From Mesorhizobium loti (GTDB lineage: Bacteria; Pseudomonadota; Alphaproteobacteria; Rhizobiales; Rhizobiaceae), in assembly GCA_002356515.1 (NCBI GenBank), contig AP017605.1:7301020-7365019 (forward strand): a stretch of 64,000 bases of DNA, given 5' to 3'. Shown here piece after piece: positions 1 to 8,715 of this stretch. Numbering within the stretch: the stretch's first letter is position 1; each line of letters starts with the position of its first letter. The position numbers were made by a program, and so were the translations under genes. The notes below the pieces were generated by a model. It was not told where the DNA came from and ran no database searches. It saw only the letters and a list, made by a program, of their open reading frames with translations.

Positions 1-470
1 ATCGGCCGCTTGATGCGCTCCGCGGCGGCCCCGTCGACGTAAGCTCCCTCCAGGAAGGCGAAATGCAGCGGAATGGGCGTGGTCGATTCCGAAACCGTGA
101 CCGCGACACCGTGGTTGCGCATGATCAGGCGCAGCTGTTCGATAAGGTACCGCTCGAAGAGCCGCGGCTGCGTGATCGTGGTGGCGAAATGGCCGGGCGT
201 CGGCATATGGCCATAGGCCTGGCGCGAGTCGACCTGGGTGAACGAACTCGTGGTGACGCCGATCTCGGGATAGAAGGCGCGGTAGCGTTTGCTGCTGTCG
301 CCGCCGGCCGACGCCAGGGCCGCGAAGGCGTCGCGCAGGAACTTGGTGTTGCGGTCGTAAAGCAGCTGCAGCGCCGCAACGGCTTTTTCGGCGCTATCAA
401 AGCTTTGCCGGCCAAAAGGCTCCGGCATGACGACCGATTCGATGGCTTGGGGATAGATTCGCTTTTCCAT
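1..470 (-). CDS. amn: AMP nucleosidase, N-terminal part (runs off the window)
   Basis: This is the first ~156 residues of AMP nucleosidase, which splits AMP into adenine and ribose 5-phosphate in purine salvage. The ATG at 470 opens MEKRIYPQ. It is followed by YDRNTKFLRDAFAAL, then FYPEIGVTTSSFTQVDSRQA and YGHMPTPGHFATTITQP, and ends in TPIPLHFAFLEG. These match the conserved N-terminal domain of bacterial Amn. The frame is open to base 1, so the catalytic C-terminal phosphorylase-like domain lies outside the window. No strong Shine-Dalgarno precedes the ATG, so the start rests on homology rather than on the RBS. Confidence 0.9.
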   Translation of the reverse strand, partial: MEKRIYPQAIESVVMPEPFGRQSFDSAEKAVAALQLLYDRNTKFLRDAFAALASAGGDSSKRYRAFYPEIGVTTSSFTQVDSRQAYGHMPTPGHFATTITQPRLFERYLIEQLRLIMRNHGVAVTVSESTTPIPLHFAFLEGAYVDGAAAERIKRP

Positions 471-544
471 GGCTCAATATAGAGACTTGGACGTGCGGTT
501 GGGAGGGGTGTCGCTGTCGAAGGCGCCCAAAGCGCCATTTTTCT

Positions 545-739
545 TTATCCGCGCTGCAGGCTGACCAGCAGAACGAAACCCACGCCTGAATTCTTCAGGG
601 CCGGCGCCTCGATCGTCGAGCCGGCGTCGGCGCGCATCATCGGCACGGCCAGAACCGGTGCTGAAAGAGCCACCAGGACGAGCGCAGCCCGCGGCAGGAG
701 CCGGAGGGTCTGGAGGGTATTGGCGGCGATGCGGGTCAT
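545..739 (-). CDS. small hypothetical protein with N-terminal hydrophobic segment
   Basis: A 64-residue frame whose first ~32 residues look like a Sec signal or membrane anchor: basic N-terminus, a leucine/alanine/valine-rich core (residues 14-31), then AVPMM. The rest is short and without a recognised domain. A weak purine-rich stretch precedes the ATG. It lies between amn and another small membrane protein on the same strand. I do not recognise a family. It could be a spurious frame, since an overlapping longer frame exists in the same place, but the signal-peptide pattern argues for it. Confidence 0.45.
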   Translation of the reverse strand: MTRIAANTLQTLRLLPRAALVLVALSAPVLAVPMMRADAGSTIEAPALKNSGVGFVLLVSLQRG

Positions 740-778
740 GGCTTTTGCTTTTCTCTCTGGATCTATGTCTTTGTCGCT

Positions 779-931
779 TCAGCGGCGAAAATGGTTCACG
801 CAATCGAATTGGCAGGAACTGGCTTGGTCCCAGGGGCGGGGGGAACGGCCCGCTTCAGCGACGAGGATGGCGAAGAACATCCCAAACAGGCTCATCAGCA
901 GGCAGACGATGGTGAAGCGGCGAGCAAGCAT
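779..931 (-). CDS. 50-residue membrane-anchored small protein
   Basis: A short frame (50 aa) with a very good Shine-Dalgarno, AAGGAGA, seven bases before the ATG at 931. The product opens MLARRFTIVCLL and has one hydrophobic helix (about residues 6-25, rich in L, F, M and I). A short polar tail contains two cysteines (C40, C45) and ends in HFRR. The shape suggests a single-pass inner-membrane microprotein with a periplasmic tail. Function is unknown. The RBS quality and the clean membrane segment are the evidence for it being real. Confidence 0.6.
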   Translation of the reverse strand: MLARRFTIVCLLMSLFGMFFAILVAEAGRSPRPWDQASSCQFDCVNHFRR

Positions 932-1086
932 TGGGTCGTGTCTCCTTCAACACGCGAGAGAATGCCCCAACGCCTCTGAACCGGCTCTGATGCCGGCGTT
1001 CATCTGCGGTTCAAATTGATTGACGGGATCTGACCGGGCGGCCGCTGGCTGCGCGGCGACCGGAAACGAGGCAATAGCACCAGGGC

Positions 1087-1190
1087 TATGCATGTCGCCC
1101 AAAAGTGACCTCGGTTTTGGGAAGACCACATGCATAAAGAAAAGATCTAAAGCGCGTCGCATGAATCCGTTTCAACGCGACGCGCTTTAG
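1087..1190. repeat. composite intergenic palindromes (elements A and B)
   Basis: Element A (1088-1135) begins atgcatgtcgcccaaaagtg and closes with the inverted acatgcat. Element B (1147-1190) is a 14-bp stem, CTAAAGCGCGTCGC against GCGACGCGCTTTAG, with a 16-nt loop. The same A then B order recurs at 19760-19861. These resemble the mosaic intergenic elements (RIME-like) of rhizobial chromosomes. Confidence 0.85.
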
Positions 1191-1202
1191 ACGTGCCGCT
1201 GA

Positions 1203-1229
1203 AACGAAAACGGGGCCCACTGGGCCCCG
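1203..1229 (-). terminator. intrinsic terminator of the DUF2147 gene
   Basis: The perfect stem CGGGGCCCA/TGGGCCCCG (1211-1229) is followed on the minus strand by TTTTCGTTTC. It sits 27 bases past the stop codon at 1256. Confidence 0.8.
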
Positions 1230-1255
1230 TCGTCAGGTCACAAGCAAATAGTCGA

Positions 1256-1597
1256 TCAGAGCTTGTGCCAGGTCTGGCTCTTGCAGATCAGTCCGCCGAG
1301 CACGCAACCGCTCATCTTGAGCGAGGTGCCCGCCAATGTCGCCTTGCCGGAATAGGTCTTGTCGTTCGCCGGATCGGTGATGCTGCCGGCATATTTGTTG
1401 TCGCCGGCCGCTTTCAGCGAGCCGATGGTCTTGCCGGCATATTTTCCTGATTTGAGCGTGATGGAAAACGAGCCGCTGCCTGAAATGGCGGCGGTGTCGC
1501 CGGCTTGCGTCTTCCAGTTGCCCTCGATCGGATCGGCCCACGCCGCACCGGCCATGATCAATGTGGCTGCAAGAGCCAGGCTCACTTTTCGAAACAT
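1256..1597 (-). CDS. DUF2147-family secreted protein
   Basis: A 113-residue exported protein. The signal peptide is MFRKVSLALAATLIMAG with a likely AWA cleavage site near residue 22. The mature part starts DPIEGNWKTQ, the typical opening of DUF2147 (a short lipocalin-like beta domain). It continues with GKTIGSLKAAG, TYSGKATLAG and a C-terminal CVLGGLICKSQTW. I chose the ATG at 1597 because GGGAG lies seven bases upstream; longer in-frame starts would bury the signal peptide. It stands alone with its own terminator. Periplasmic location is inferred; the family's function is unknown. Confidence 0.85.
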   Translation of the reverse strand: MFRKVSLALAATLIMAGAAWADPIEGNWKTQAGDTAAISGSGSFSITLKSGKYAGKTIGSLKAAGDNKYAGSITDPANDKTYSGKATLAGTSLKMSGCVLGGLICKSQTWHKL

Positions 1598-2035
1598 GTC
1601 TTGCTCCCTTTGGATAGCCGGCCGAATTCTCCGCCTCGCCGGTCTGCCGCTTACGCAAACGTAAGCTAATCCAGCTCCCGACAAAACAAAAGCGGGTGCC
1701 GCAACGGAAGACTTTGGGATTTTGAAAGCACCTGAATCCGCCTTGTCGCGGAGGAAATAGAACGATCGGCGCATCGTGTTTGTTTCCCGTGGTTAGCGGA
1801 GTGTTGATTCCGCCTCCGAAAATTTTCGTCAAATTTGGCGAAAACCAGCCGAATTGCTGGCTTCGTATCCTTAACGAATTTCCGCGTTTACCTCTTGTTT
1901 TAGCTTTGTTTTCCTCAAATTAAGCACGCCATTTAACGACGGATTCAAGCCTCACCGGCATTCTCGAAAGCATCGAAAGAGCGGCCCGGACAAGACAAAC
2001 GGAGGCAGCTCTCGGGAGCCAGACAGGGGACTAAA
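1598..2035. other. 438-bp divergent intergenic region
   Basis: No gene is seen here. The stretch separates the DUF2147 gene (minus) from the Sel1-like gene (plus) and should hold both promoters. It is more AT-rich than its surroundings around 1790-1930. Two small inverted repeats are visible: TTTTCG/CGAAAA around 1823-1844 and CCAGC/GCTGG at 1845-1860. I could not assign convincing -35/-10 boxes. Confidence 0.5.
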
Positions 2036-2302
2036 ATGGCACGTTTTGAAATGCTTGAAGCAGGTTTCGGCGCCATGGGGGCAACTGCCCAGGCCGACAT
2101 TCTTTTCGAACTGGGCATGATGTATGCGACCGGCCGCGACTGCGAGACCGACGTCGTCGCCGCCCACAAATGGTTCAACATAGCCGCCATCAAGGGTTCG
2201 GCCCGCGCCGCGGAACTGCGCTCGGAACTGTCGGCCGCCATGTCGAAGGTCGAGATCGCCAAGGCGCTGCGCGAAGCCCGCGAATGGATGACCATGCACT
2301 GA
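2036..2302 (+). CDS. Sel1-repeat-like small protein
   Basis: An 88-residue cytoplasmic protein that reads as two helical hairpins. The segment ADILFELGMMYATGRDC then VAAHKWFNIAAIKG is the Sel1/TPR-like signature (about residues 18-60). A charged helix, SKVEIAKALREAREWM, ends it. No signal peptide is present. An AGGGG stretch lies about six bases before the ATG. It stands alone, downstream of the long intergenic region. Sel1 repeats usually mediate protein-protein contacts; the partner here is unknown. Confidence 0.8.
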   Translation: MARFEMLEAGFGAMGATAQADILFELGMMYATGRDCETDVVAAHKWFNIAAIKGSARAAELRSELSAAMSKVEIAKALREAREWMTMH

Positions 2303-2442
2303 GTTCCGGCAGACGGGGACGCTCCGGCCACGACCGCTCGAAGACGGTCGGGCCTAACAGGGATAAGGCTGCGCAGACAGCCGGGCCACAGGCCATGAAC
2401 GACAAGAATGCGGCAGCCGGACAGGCCAAGCCGTACGACGGA

Positions 2443-2474
2443 CCATGATCCCGAAAAGTGGAATCCGGTTTCGG
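2443..2474. repeat. fragment of intergenic palindrome (element C)
   Basis: CATGATCCCGAAAAGTGG followed by AATCCGGTTTCGG is one and a half arms of the element seen complete at 19703-19751 (GAGCATGATGCCGAAAAG to ATCATGCTC). The outer closing arm is missing here. Confidence 0.65.
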
Positions 2475-2547
2475 ACAGGCAGGGAAGACAGGGAAGGCGA
2501 CGTTGGGGTTCGTGGCGCGGGGGCGCTGGGGAAACAGCCCGACAGGC

Positions 2548-2590
2548 AAAAAAGCCACGACCAGCCGGAACAAGGCTGGCGTGGCTTTTT
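2548..2590. terminator. bidirectional terminator-like hairpin
   Basis: AAAAAGCCACGACCAGCC pairs with GGCTGGCGTGGCTTTTT around a 7-base loop, with a single bulged A. The A-tract on one side and T-tract on the other make it a candidate terminator in both directions. It is 246 bases past the Sel1-like gene and 138 bases before the livK-type start, so it could also be a leader attenuator. Confidence 0.7.
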
Positions 2591-2728
2591 CGCGTGGATG
2601 GGGCCTCGCAGGCCCAATCGAGCGGTGCCGATGCGCCTAGACAGGCCCAATGAAGGATGAAATTGTCCCGCCTCTCTGGAAGAAGCGCGGCCGGGGCGGC
2701 CGCGCGTGAGTGGAGGAGTTCTATTGCT

Positions 2729-3850
2729 ATGAAAAAAATGAGTATTTTGAGCGCGGCCATTTTCGGCCTGATGATGAGTGCTCCGGTCGCCTTCGCCGAT
2801 GACATCACCGTTTCGGTGGTCGGCCCGATGACTGGGCAGCTCGCCACCATCGGCGATCAGTTCAAGCAGGGTGCACAGGCCGCCGCCGATGCCATCAACG
2901 CCGCGGGCGGCGTCAACGGCTCGATGATCAAGCTCGACATCGAGGACGACCAGTGCGACCCCAAACAGGCCGTGTCGGTCGCCAACCGCATCGTCGCCAA
3001 TGGCGTCAAATTCATCGACGGTCATGCCTGCTCGGGCTCGAGCATTCCGGCCTCGGCCGTTTATGCCGAAGCCGGCGCGCTGATGATGAGCCCGGCATCC
3101 TCGAACCCGGTGCTGACCGACGCGGCCGCCAAGGCCGGCTGGCCGACCATCATGCGTCTCTATACGCGTGACGACGCTCAGGGCGCCTTTATCGGCCCGT
3201 GGATCGCCAAGAAGTATGCCGGCAAGAACGTCGTCATCCTGCACGACAAGAGCGCCTACGGTCAGGGCGTCGCTGATGCCGTCAGGGCAACCATGAACAC
3301 CGGTGGCCTCAAGGAAGTCTACTATGACGCCATCAATCCCGGCGAGAAGGACTATTCGGCGCTCGTCACCAAGCTAAAGGATCTCAAGGCCGACGTCGTC
3401 TATTTCGGCGGCTACCATCCTGAAGCCGGCCTGATCTTGCGTCAGTCGGCCGAACAGAACCTGAAGTTCCAGTTGATCATGCCGGACTCGATCGCCTCGC
3501 CGGAATTCTGGCAGGTTGCCGGCCCGGCCGGCGAAGGCACGATGTTCGTCTTCCCGTCGGACCCGCAGGCGAAGCCGGAAGCCAAGGCCGCGGTCGAGAA
3601 GATCAAGGCTGGCGGCTTCGTGCCGGAAGGCTTCACGCTGTTCTCCTACGCCGTGGTCCAGGCTTTCGCTGAAGGCATCAAGCGCGCCGGCAGCGACGAT
3701 CCGGCGAAGGTTGCCGAAGCGTTGAAGAACGGCACGCCGATCAGCACTGTGGTAGGCGACGTCACTTTCGACGAAAAGGGTGACCTCAAGAACGCCAGCT
3801 ACGACATCAATCAGTGGCATGACGGCAAGTACGCGCCGATCGCGCAGTAA
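2729..3850 (+). CDS. branched-chain amino acid ABC transporter, periplasmic binding protein (LivK type)
   Basis: A 373-residue type I periplasmic binding protein of the Leu/Ile/Val family. The signal peptide is MKKMSILSAAIFGLMMS with AFA-DD cleavage near residue 22. The mature N-terminus ITVSVVGPMTGQLATIGDQF, the ligand-loop HACSGSSIPASAVYAEA and SSNPVLTD are typical. The start at 2729 has GGAGGA eleven bases upstream and opens the signal peptide; an earlier in-frame ATG at 2657 would spoil it. No permease or ATPase genes adjoin it, so it is an orphan receptor here that must use a transporter encoded elsewhere. Ligand specificity is inferred from the family only. Confidence 0.93.
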   Translation: MKKMSILSAAIFGLMMSAPVAFADDITVSVVGPMTGQLATIGDQFKQGAQAAADAINAAGGVNGSMIKLDIEDDQCDPKQAVSVANRIVANGVKFIDGHACSGSSIPASAVYAEAGALMMSPASSNPVLTDAAAKAGWPTIMRLYTRDDAQGAFIGPWIAKKYAGKNVVILHDKSAYGQGVADAVRATMNTGGLKEVYYDAINPGEKDYSALVTKLKDLKADVVYFGGYHPEAGLILRQSAEQNLKFQLIMPDSIASPEFWQVAGPAGEGTMFVFPSDPQAKPEAKAAVEKIKAGGFVPEGFTLFSYAVVQAFAEGIKRAGSDDPAKVAEALKNGTPISTVVGDVTFDEKGDLKNASYDINQWHDGKYAPIAQ

Positions 3851-3871
3851 TCTGAGGCGCCAATCCAGAGA

Positions 3872-3903
3872 AATGGCCGGGGTTCGCCCCGGCCATTTTG
3901 TTT
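3872..3903 (+). terminator. intrinsic terminator of the livK-type gene
   Basis: AATGGCCGGGG, loop TTCG, CCCCGGCCATT, then TTGTTTG; 22 bases past the stop at 3850. On the opposite strand it may also stop liuD transcripts, which end at 3928. Confidence 0.85.
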
Positions 3904-3927
3904 GCGGTCGGCGATGCGCTCCGTGTC

Positions 3928-5910
3928 TCAGCCGGCGGCAGCGGTCGAGGCGGTCTGCTCCTCGACGAACCGCACCAGCACCGTCCCGTCCGTGACCTGC
4001 GCACCTTCCACCGCGATCTCGGCAACCACCCCATCATGCGGGGCGGCGATGGTGTGCTCCATCTTCATCGCCTCGAGGATCAGCAGCGCTTGTCCCTTGA
4101 TCACCGCGTCGCCCTTGGCCACGCGCACCAGCTTCACAAGGCCCGGCATCGGCGCGCGCAGACTGCCGGAGGCAGCCGCCGCGTCATCGCTGCGTGCCAA
4201 CGGGTCCTGCACCGCGAATGTATAGCCGACGGCGCCTTCGAACACCGTGATGTGACCTGGCCAGCGGGCGAGGCGGGGAACGGCGCGAAAATCATGTGCA
4301 TTGGCGCTGTCATAGGGCGCGCCGAGCGCCACCTGGAAGCGCCCGTCCGGCCGCACCGAAACCTTTGCCAAAATATCGGCATCGCCGAACTTCAGCCGCG
4401 TGCGCCGCGCCACACCGTGGAAATGTGCGTAGCCGGAAAGCGAAGACCATGGCTCGCTCGTTTGCGGCAAAGCTTCTGCACCGGAGGCGGCAAGGGCGGC
4501 TGCCGCGACGATTTCGCCGGTCGGCGGTGCGACCTCGGTCAGTGCCGCCTGGTGTCTGCCGATCAGGCCGGTGTCGACGTCACCAGTGCAAAAGTCCGGA
4601 TCGGCGGCAAGGGCGGCAAGAAAGGCGGTGTTGACGGTGGAGCCGGCGATCTCGGTTCGCGACAGCGCCGCGCCCAGCGCCTCCAGCGCCGACTGCCTGT
4701 CCTTTGCATGGACCACCAGCTTGGCGATCATCGGATCGTAATAGGGCGAGATGGCATCGCCGGCCCGCACGCCGGTCTCGATGCGCATCGCGGCACCATC
4801 GGGTGCCGCCTCCGGAAATTTCAGATGATGCAGTGTGCCCGTTGCCGGCAGGAACCCCTTTGCCGCGTCCTCCGCATAGACGCGCGCCTCGAAGGCATGG
4901 CCGGCAAGCACAATCTCGCTCTGCGTTTTCGGCAGCTTCTCGCCGCTGGCGACCCGCAACTGCCACTCGACCAGATCGGTGCCGGTGACCATTTCGGTGA
5001 CGGGATGCTCGACCTGCAGGCGGGTGTTCATTTCCATGAACCAGAAGCGATCGGCCGTCAGCCCTTGCGAGGCGTCGACGATGAATTCGATGGTGCCGGC
5101 GCCGGAATAGTCGATCGCCTTGGCGGCCTTCACCGCCGCTTCTGTCATCGCCTTGCGCAGCGCCGGCGTCATGCCGGGGGCGGGCGCCTCCTCGATCACC
5201 TTCTGGTGGCGGCGTTGCGCGGAGCAATCGCGTTCGTAGAGATGCACCGCATTGCCGAAATTATCGCCGAACACCTGCACCTCGATGTGCCGCGGCTTGT
5301 CGACATATTTTTCGACCAGCACGCGGTCGTCGCCGAACGCGGCTTTTGCTTCGCGCCGGGCGCTGGACAGCGCCTCGGAGAAATCATCGGGATGCTCGAC
5401 GCGCCGCATGCCCTTGCCGCCGCCGCCGGCCCGCGCCTTGATCAGGACGGGATAGCCGATCTCGCGAGCCTTGGACGCAAGCAGCACGATCTCCTGCGCC
5501 TCGCCATGATAGCCGGGAACGACGGGAACACCGGCTTTCTCCATGAGCCGCTTGGCGGCATCCTTCAGTCCCATGGCGCGGATCGAGGCCGCCGATGGGC
5601 CAATGAAGGTGAGCCCCGCCGCCACCACCTGGTCGACGAAATCGGGATTTTCCGACAGGAAGCCGTAACCGGGATGGATCGCCTGCGCCCCCGTCGAAAG
5701 CGCCGCCGCGACGATCTTGTCGCCACGCAGATAGCTCTCGCCGACAGGCGAGGGGCCGATATGAACGGCCTCGTCGGCCATCTCGACATGCATCGCTTTC
5801 GCGTCGGCATCCGAATAGACAGCGACGGTGTGCACGCCGAGCTTGCGGGCCGTGCGGATGACACGGCAAGCGATCTCGCCCCGATTGGCGATCAGGATCT
5901 TGGCGAACAT
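3928..5910 (-). CDS. liuD: methylcrotonoyl-CoA carboxylase, biotin-containing alpha subunit
   Basis: A 660-residue biotin carboxylase/biotin-carrier subunit. It carboxylates its own biotin for the conversion of 3-methylcrotonyl-CoA to 3-methylglutaconyl-CoA in leucine breakdown. The biotin-carboxylase N-domain opens MFAKILIANRGEIACRVIRT. The ATP-grasp domain carries KARAGGGGKGMRRV. EMNTRLQVEHPVTEMVTG is the active-site signature. A C-terminal biotinyl domain has EAMKMEH with biotinyl-Lys at about residue 616. The ATG at 5910 follows GGAGG by four bases. Substrate choice among acyl-CoA carboxylases is inferred from linkage to liuA and liuB. It is the last gene of the operon. Confidence 0.93.
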   Translation of the reverse strand: MFAKILIANRGEIACRVIRTARKLGVHTVAVYSDADAKAMHVEMADEAVHIGPSPVGESYLRGDKIVAAALSTGAQAIHPGYGFLSENPDFVDQVVAAGLTFIGPSAASIRAMGLKDAAKRLMEKAGVPVVPGYHGEAQEIVLLASKAREIGYPVLIKARAGGGGKGMRRVEHPDDFSEALSSARREAKAAFGDDRVLVEKYVDKPRHIEVQVFGDNFGNAVHLYERDCSAQRRHQKVIEEAPAPGMTPALRKAMTEAAVKAAKAIDYSGAGTIEFIVDASQGLTADRFWFMEMNTRLQVEHPVTEMVTGTDLVEWQLRVASGEKLPKTQSEIVLAGHAFEARVYAEDAAKGFLPATGTLHHLKFPEAAPDGAAMRIETGVRAGDAISPYYDPMIAKLVVHAKDRQSALEALGAALSRTEIAGSTVNTAFLAALAADPDFCTGDVDTGLIGRHQAALTEVAPPTGEIVAAAALAASGAEALPQTSEPWSSLSGYAHFHGVARRTRLKFGDADILAKVSVRPDGRFQVALGAPYDSANAHDFRAVPRLARWPGHITVFEGAVGYTFAVQDPLARSDDAAAASGSLRAPMPGLVKLVRVAKGDAVIKGQALLILEAMKMEHTIAAPHDGVVAEIAVEGAQVTDGTVLVRFVEEQTASTAAAG

Positions 5911-6085
5911 GGAGCCTCCATAGCCAGGGCTTGCTGAAAGCGACGCAGGCGTTCCTTCGCGCTCCTGCCGTCTCGCGAACCTATACAGGCAGGCTTCCCC
6001 TTCGCCGGATACCGCCTTGCAGTTCGGCACTTGATGCAGAGCATTCCCTCACCAAGGGAGCGCTCTGCGAGCGAAGCGCACTTGC

Positions 6086-6460
6086 CTACTTCGATGCCGA
6101 GATCGCGCAGCCGCCACTTGCGGTCTTGAGCTTCCAACGCGTCAAGCCGGCCTGGCAGTTGCGCAGCGCCATTTCTTCCGCTGCCTTCTGGGACGGCGCG
6201 TTGAGCTTCGTGCCGCAGATGATGTAGAGGTCGACGACGCGCGAATAAAAGGTCGTGGCGTAGGCCGAATGACCGCTCGCCGCGACGTAGCCCTTGTAGG
6301 CAACGTTGCATTCGCCCGTGCCCAGGGTCGGCGGAAAACGCACGTCTCCCTTGCTTCCTGCGAGCGATCCCGCCTGGCTGGCGCCGGCTGTCGTTAATAT
6401 TAGTAATCCTGCAAGTATCGACGCAGCCGTCCGCTGGCAATATTTCAGTTTCATTTCCAC
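6086..6460 (-). CDS. secreted hypothetical protein inside the liu operon
   Basis: About 124 residues with a signal peptide (KLKYCQRTAASILAGLLILT, probable cleavage after SQA near residue 30). The mature domain ends with EEMALRNCQAGLTRW and GGCAISASK. That pattern of a conserved Asn-Cys and a C-terminal Cys-Ala-Ile recalls small DUF4189-like secreted proteins, but this is only a resemblance. The frame opens with GTG at 6460; an ATG two codons later (6454) is an equally good start. It lies between the macro-domain gene and liuD, with 114-175 base gaps. Its link to leucine catabolism is unclear. Confidence 0.75.
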   Translation of the reverse strand: MEMKLKYCQRTAASILAGLLILTTAGASQAGSLAGSKGDVRFPPTLGTGECNVAYKGYVAASGHSAYATTFYSRVVDLYIICGTKLNAPSQKAAEEMALRNCQAGLTRWKLKTASGGCAISASK

Positions 6461-6574
6461 CCTGTCCCCATTGCATTGCGCGGGAAAAGCAGTAGCGAAT
6501 ATTTTTCCTCGCCGCCAGTTCCTTGTCGGGGGTCGGAGTTTGCTTATGCTGATGAATCGGTTGGTCCATGCAAT

Positions 6575-7105
6575 TCAACCTTTCCGCAGCGCAGCAACGG
6601 CTCGCCGGTATAGTTCCGCCATATGCTCGTCGAAGCAGCAGAAGATGACGGTTTCGGGCGTGTTTTTCTCTTCGACGATCATGCTGACCGTGCCGACAGC
6701 GATTTCGGCCGCCTCATCTTTCGGGTAGCGGTAAACACCGGTCGAGATCGCGGGAAACGCCACCGAACGGCAATCATGGGCGGCCGCGAGTTCCAGCGAC
6801 CTGCGATAGCATGACGCCAGCAATTCGGCTTCGCCCTTGCTGCCGCCTTGCCAGACCGGCCCAACCGTGTGGATGATGTGCCGGGCCGGCAGTTTGTAAC
6901 CCTTGGTGATCTTGGCGTCGCCGACCTTGCATCCGTTCAGCATCCGGCATTCGAACTCGAGTTCGCGGCCCGCGGCACGATGGATGGCGCCATCGACCCC
7001 GCCGCCGCCGAGAAGCGAGGTGTTGGCGGCATTGACGATGGCGTCGACATCCAGCTTCGTGATGTCGCCGGTGTGGATGCGGATCCTGTCCAGCGCCGTG
7101 CTCAT
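6575..7105 (-). CDS. macro-domain O-acyl-ADP-ribose deacylase-like protein
   Basis: A 176-residue single macro domain of the YmdB/MacroD type. The ADP-ribose-binding and catalytic core reads [20 protein letters not shown] (N25, N28, D38). The phosphate-binding loop is [12 protein letters not shown]. Family members hydrolyse O-acetyl-ADP-ribose, made by sirtuins, or remove mono-ADP-ribose from proteins. The ATG at 7105 is one base past the liuB stop codon and uses AGGA in the liuB end as RBS, so translation is coupled to liuB. That embedding suggests a job on acyl-ADP-ribose or acyl-modified targets tied to leucine catabolism, which is inference. Confidence 0.92.
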   Translation of the reverse strand: MSTALDRIRIHTGDITKLDVDAIVNAANTSLLGGGGVDGAIHRAAGRELEFECRMLNGCKVGDAKITKGYKLPARHIIHTVGPVWQGGSKGEAELLASCYRRSLELAAAHDCRSVAFPAISTGVYRYPKDEAAEIAVGTVSMIVEEKNTPETVIFCCFDEHMAELYRRAVAALRKG

Positions 7106-7106
7106 C

Positions 7107-8714
7107 TTACATCCTGAACACGCCGAAGCGCGTCTCCTCGATTTCGGCGTTGAGCGACGCGGAAAGGCTGAGTGCCAGCACCTCGCGCGTCTTCGCCGGA
7201 TCGATGATGCCGTCGTCCCAGAGGCGGGCGGATGAGTAGAGCGGATGGCCCTCATGCTCGTATTTCATCAGGATCGGCTTCTTGAATTTCGCCTCCTCCT
7301 CGGCGCTCCATTCGCCGCCTTTGCGCTCGATGCCTTCGCGCTTGACCATGGCAAGCACGGTTGCCGCCTGTTCGCCGCCCATCACCGAGATGCGGGCGTT
7401 CGGCCACATCCACAGGAAGCGTGGCGAATAGGCGCGGCCGCACATGCCGTAATTGCCGGCGCCGAACGAGCCGCCGATGATGACGGTCACCTTCGGCACC
7501 CTGGCGGTGGCAACCGCCATCACCAGCTTGGCGCCGTCCTTGGCGATGCCGCCGGCCTCATATTTCCGGCCGACCATGAAGCCGGTGATGTTCTGCAGGA
7601 AGACCAGCGGGATTCCGCGCTGGCAGCACAGCTCGATGAAATGCGCGCCCTTCAGCGCGCTTTCGGAAAACAGCACGCCATTGTTGGCGATGATGCCGAC
7701 CGGCATGCCGTGGAGATGGGCAAAACCGGTGATCAGCGTCGTGCCGTAATTCTGCTTGAACTCGTCGAATTCGGACCCGTCGACAAGACGCGCGATGACC
7801 TCGCGCACATCGTAGGGCTGACGCAGATCGGTCGGCACGACGCCATAGAGTTCATCCGCCGGATGAAGCGGCGGAATCGATCTCTGTAAGTTCAGGCTTA
7901 CGGTCTTGTTCCGATTCAGGTTTTTGACGATGCGCCGGCAGATGGCGAGCGCATGTTCGTCGTCCATCGCATAATGGTCGGCAACGCCGGAAAGCCGCGT
8001 ATGCACGTCCGCGCCACCCAGATCCTCGGCGCTCACGTCTTCACCCGTGGCCGCCTTCACCAGCGGCGGGCCGCCGAGGAAGATCGTCGCCTGGTTGCGC
8101 ACCATGATCGTCTCGTCCGACATCGCCGGCACATAGGCGCCGCCGGCGGTGCAGGACCCCATGACGCAGGCGATCTGCGGGATGCCGGCGGCCGACATGT
8201 TGGCCTGGTTATAGAAGATGCGGCCGAAATGCTCGCGGTCGGGAAACACCTCGTCCTGGTTGGGCAGGTTGGCGCCGCCGCTGTCGACCAGGTAGATGCA
8301 TGGCAGATTGTTCTGCAGCGCGATCTCCTGCGCGCGCAGGTGCTTTTTCACCGTCAGCGGGTAGTAGGTGCCGCCTTTCACCGTGGCGTCGTTGACGACG
8401 ACCATAACTTCGGTGCCCTCGACACGGCCGACGCCGGCGATCATGCCGGCCGAGGAAATCTCCTCGCCATACATCGACCACGCCGCGAACTGGCCGATCT
8501 CGAGGAAGGGCGAGCCGGTGTCGAGCAATTGCGCGAGCCGTTCGCGCGGCAACAGCTTGCCGCGCGAAATATGGCGCTCGCGCGCTTCCTCCGAGCCTCC
8601 GCGCTCGACCGTCGCGGCCTTGTCGGCGATATCGGCAACCAGCGCGCTCATGCGCTCGGCGTTAGTGCGAAAGGTGTCGGAGGAGGGGGAGATCTGGGTT
8701 TGGAGTACGGCCAT
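7107..8714 (-). CDS. liuB: methylcrotonoyl-CoA carboxylase, carboxyltransferase beta subunit
   Basis: A 535-residue crotonase-fold carboxyltransferase. It moves CO2 from biotin on LiuD to 3-methylcrotonyl-CoA. The N-terminal half contains [20 protein letters not shown] and [16 protein letters not shown]. The C-terminal half has [20 protein letters not shown] and [20 protein letters not shown], which are the two oxyanion-hole regions typical of MCC-beta. Length is normal for the family. It starts one base after the liuA stop, so liuA, liuB and the macro-domain gene form a tightly coupled trio. Confidence 0.95.
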   Translation of the reverse strand: MAVLQTQISPSSDTFRTNAERMSALVADIADKAATVERGGSEEARERHISRGKLLPRERLAQLLDTGSPFLEIGQFAAWSMYGEEISSAGMIAGVGRVEGTEVMVVVNDATVKGGTYYPLTVKKHLRAQEIALQNNLPCIYLVDSGGANLPNQDEVFPDREHFGRIFYNQANMSAAGIPQIACVMGSCTAGGAYVPAMSDETIMVRNQATIFLGGPPLVKAATGEDVSAEDLGGADVHTRLSGVADHYAMDDEHALAICRRIVKNLNRNKTVSLNLQRSIPPLHPADELYGVVPTDLRQPYDVREVIARLVDGSEFDEFKQNYGTTLITGFAHLHGMPVGIIANNGVLFSESALKGAHFIELCCQRGIPLVFLQNITGFMVGRKYEAGGIAKDGAKLVMAVATARVPKVTVIIGGSFGAGNYGMCGRAYSPRFLWMWPNARISVMGGEQAATVLAMVKREGIERKGGEWSAEEEAKFKKPILMKYEHEGHPLYSSARLWDDGIIDPAKTREVLALSLSASLNAEIEETRFGVFRM

Positions 8715-8715
8715 G

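Larger units (their letters stand above)
2303..2728. other. 426-bp intergenic region before the livK-type gene
   Basis: No convincing coding frame. It holds a fragment of the atgatcccgaaaagtgg palindrome (2443-2474) and a strong symmetric hairpin (2548-2590). The 138 bases between that hairpin and the ATG at 2729 should include the livK promoter or leader. Confidence 0.5.

Noticed and set aside
3898..5937. 679-residue plus-strand open frame
   Set aside because: It is the antisense shadow of liuD: high GC keeps the opposite frame open. It has no domain, its composition is Arg/His-rich, and liuD has all its motifs.
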